From Spirochaetaceae bacterium (GTDB lineage Bacteria; Spirochaetota; Spirochaetia; Treponematales; Breznakiellaceae): 13,892 bases of DNA. The position numbers were made by a program, and so were the translations under genes. The DNA lies in assembly GCA_031255315.1 (NCBI GenBank), contig JAIRSS010000027.1, positions 1 to 13,892 on the forward strand, in the 5' to 3' direction. The notes below the pieces were generated by a model that was not told the origin of the DNA, did not search any database, and saw only the letters and a list, made by a program, of their open reading frames with translations. The first letter of the stretch is position 1, and each line of letters begins with the position of its first letter. Shown one piece after another: positions 13,791 through 13,892 of this stretch.

Positions 13791-13892
13791 CTATGAGCTT
13801 GTTTTCTTACGATAAAACGTGCCCTCCATAGGAAGCCGGGTGCGGAATTTCCCGTCCCGCCGGTAATACGCGCCGGTAATGGCGGGGGTTAC
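13791..13892 (-). CDS. 3' end of a gene entering from the right edge, function unknown
   Basis: 33 codons and a TAG are visible, reading VTPAITGAYYRRDGKFRTRL, then PMEGTFYRKKTSS. The frame is open to the window edge and a GC-rich hairpin follows. The pieces look like real protein (alternating aromatic and basic residues), but there is too little to name a family. Confidence 0.45.
   Translation of the reverse strand, partial: VTPAITGAYYRRDGKFRTRLPMEGTFYRKKTSS

Noticed and set aside
1..13892. CRISPR array or rRNA
   Set aside because: No regularly spaced direct repeats and no rRNA-like sequence were seen. The repeated elements are palindromes scattered between genes.

Overview
The window reads as part of a bacterial chromosome of moderately high GC, most likely from a spirochaete of the Treponema type (gut-associated relatives seem likeliest). 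This is inferred from the look of several proteins: a fused alpha/beta 2-oxoacid dehydrogenase E1, an integral membrane protein with a conserved-looking charged tail, and small secreted proteins without known domains. No rRNA or other taxonomic marker is present, so the assignment is tentative.

Region 1-5400 (minus strand) is a 2-oxoacid (probably pyruvate) dehydrogenase locus. In transcription order it holds a DeoR-type repressor (4548-5324), the E2 acyltransferase pdhC (3064-4482), the E3 dihydrolipoamide dehydrogenase lpd (1645-3045) and a fused E1 alpha-beta (from 1430 off the left edge). Palindromes upstream of both the repressor and pdhC suggest local and possibly autogenous control. 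A 214-base spacer with a dispersed palindromic repeat and several hairpins separates lpd from E1.

Region 5400-7841 holds an eroded IS3-family transposase tail (5708-5851, plus strand). It is followed on the minus strand by a translationally coupled pair: an Rrf2/IscR-like iron-sulfur regulator (7365-7841) and a roughly 500-residue membrane protein (5863-7365) that carries three copies of a winged-helix-like module. This pair is the best candidate for an undescribed system.

Region 7842-8654 has no gene. It is crowded with palindromes: three copies or parts of a repeat family also found at 1452 and 13645, a 196-base element with 14-base terminal inverted repeats, and a strong bidirectional terminator.

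Region 8655-12514 has a five-helix membrane protein (minus) divergent from a DUF4062 protein with a winged-helix-like C-terminal half (plus). A long-chain acyl-CoA synthetase-like enzyme (plus) follows.

Region 12595-13892 has a small exported protein (minus) with a promoter placed so that its mRNA should be leaderless, a tRNA-Arg(CCT) with a good sigma-70-type promoter, a 23-bp palindrome, a terminator, and the last 33 codons of a gene entering from the right.
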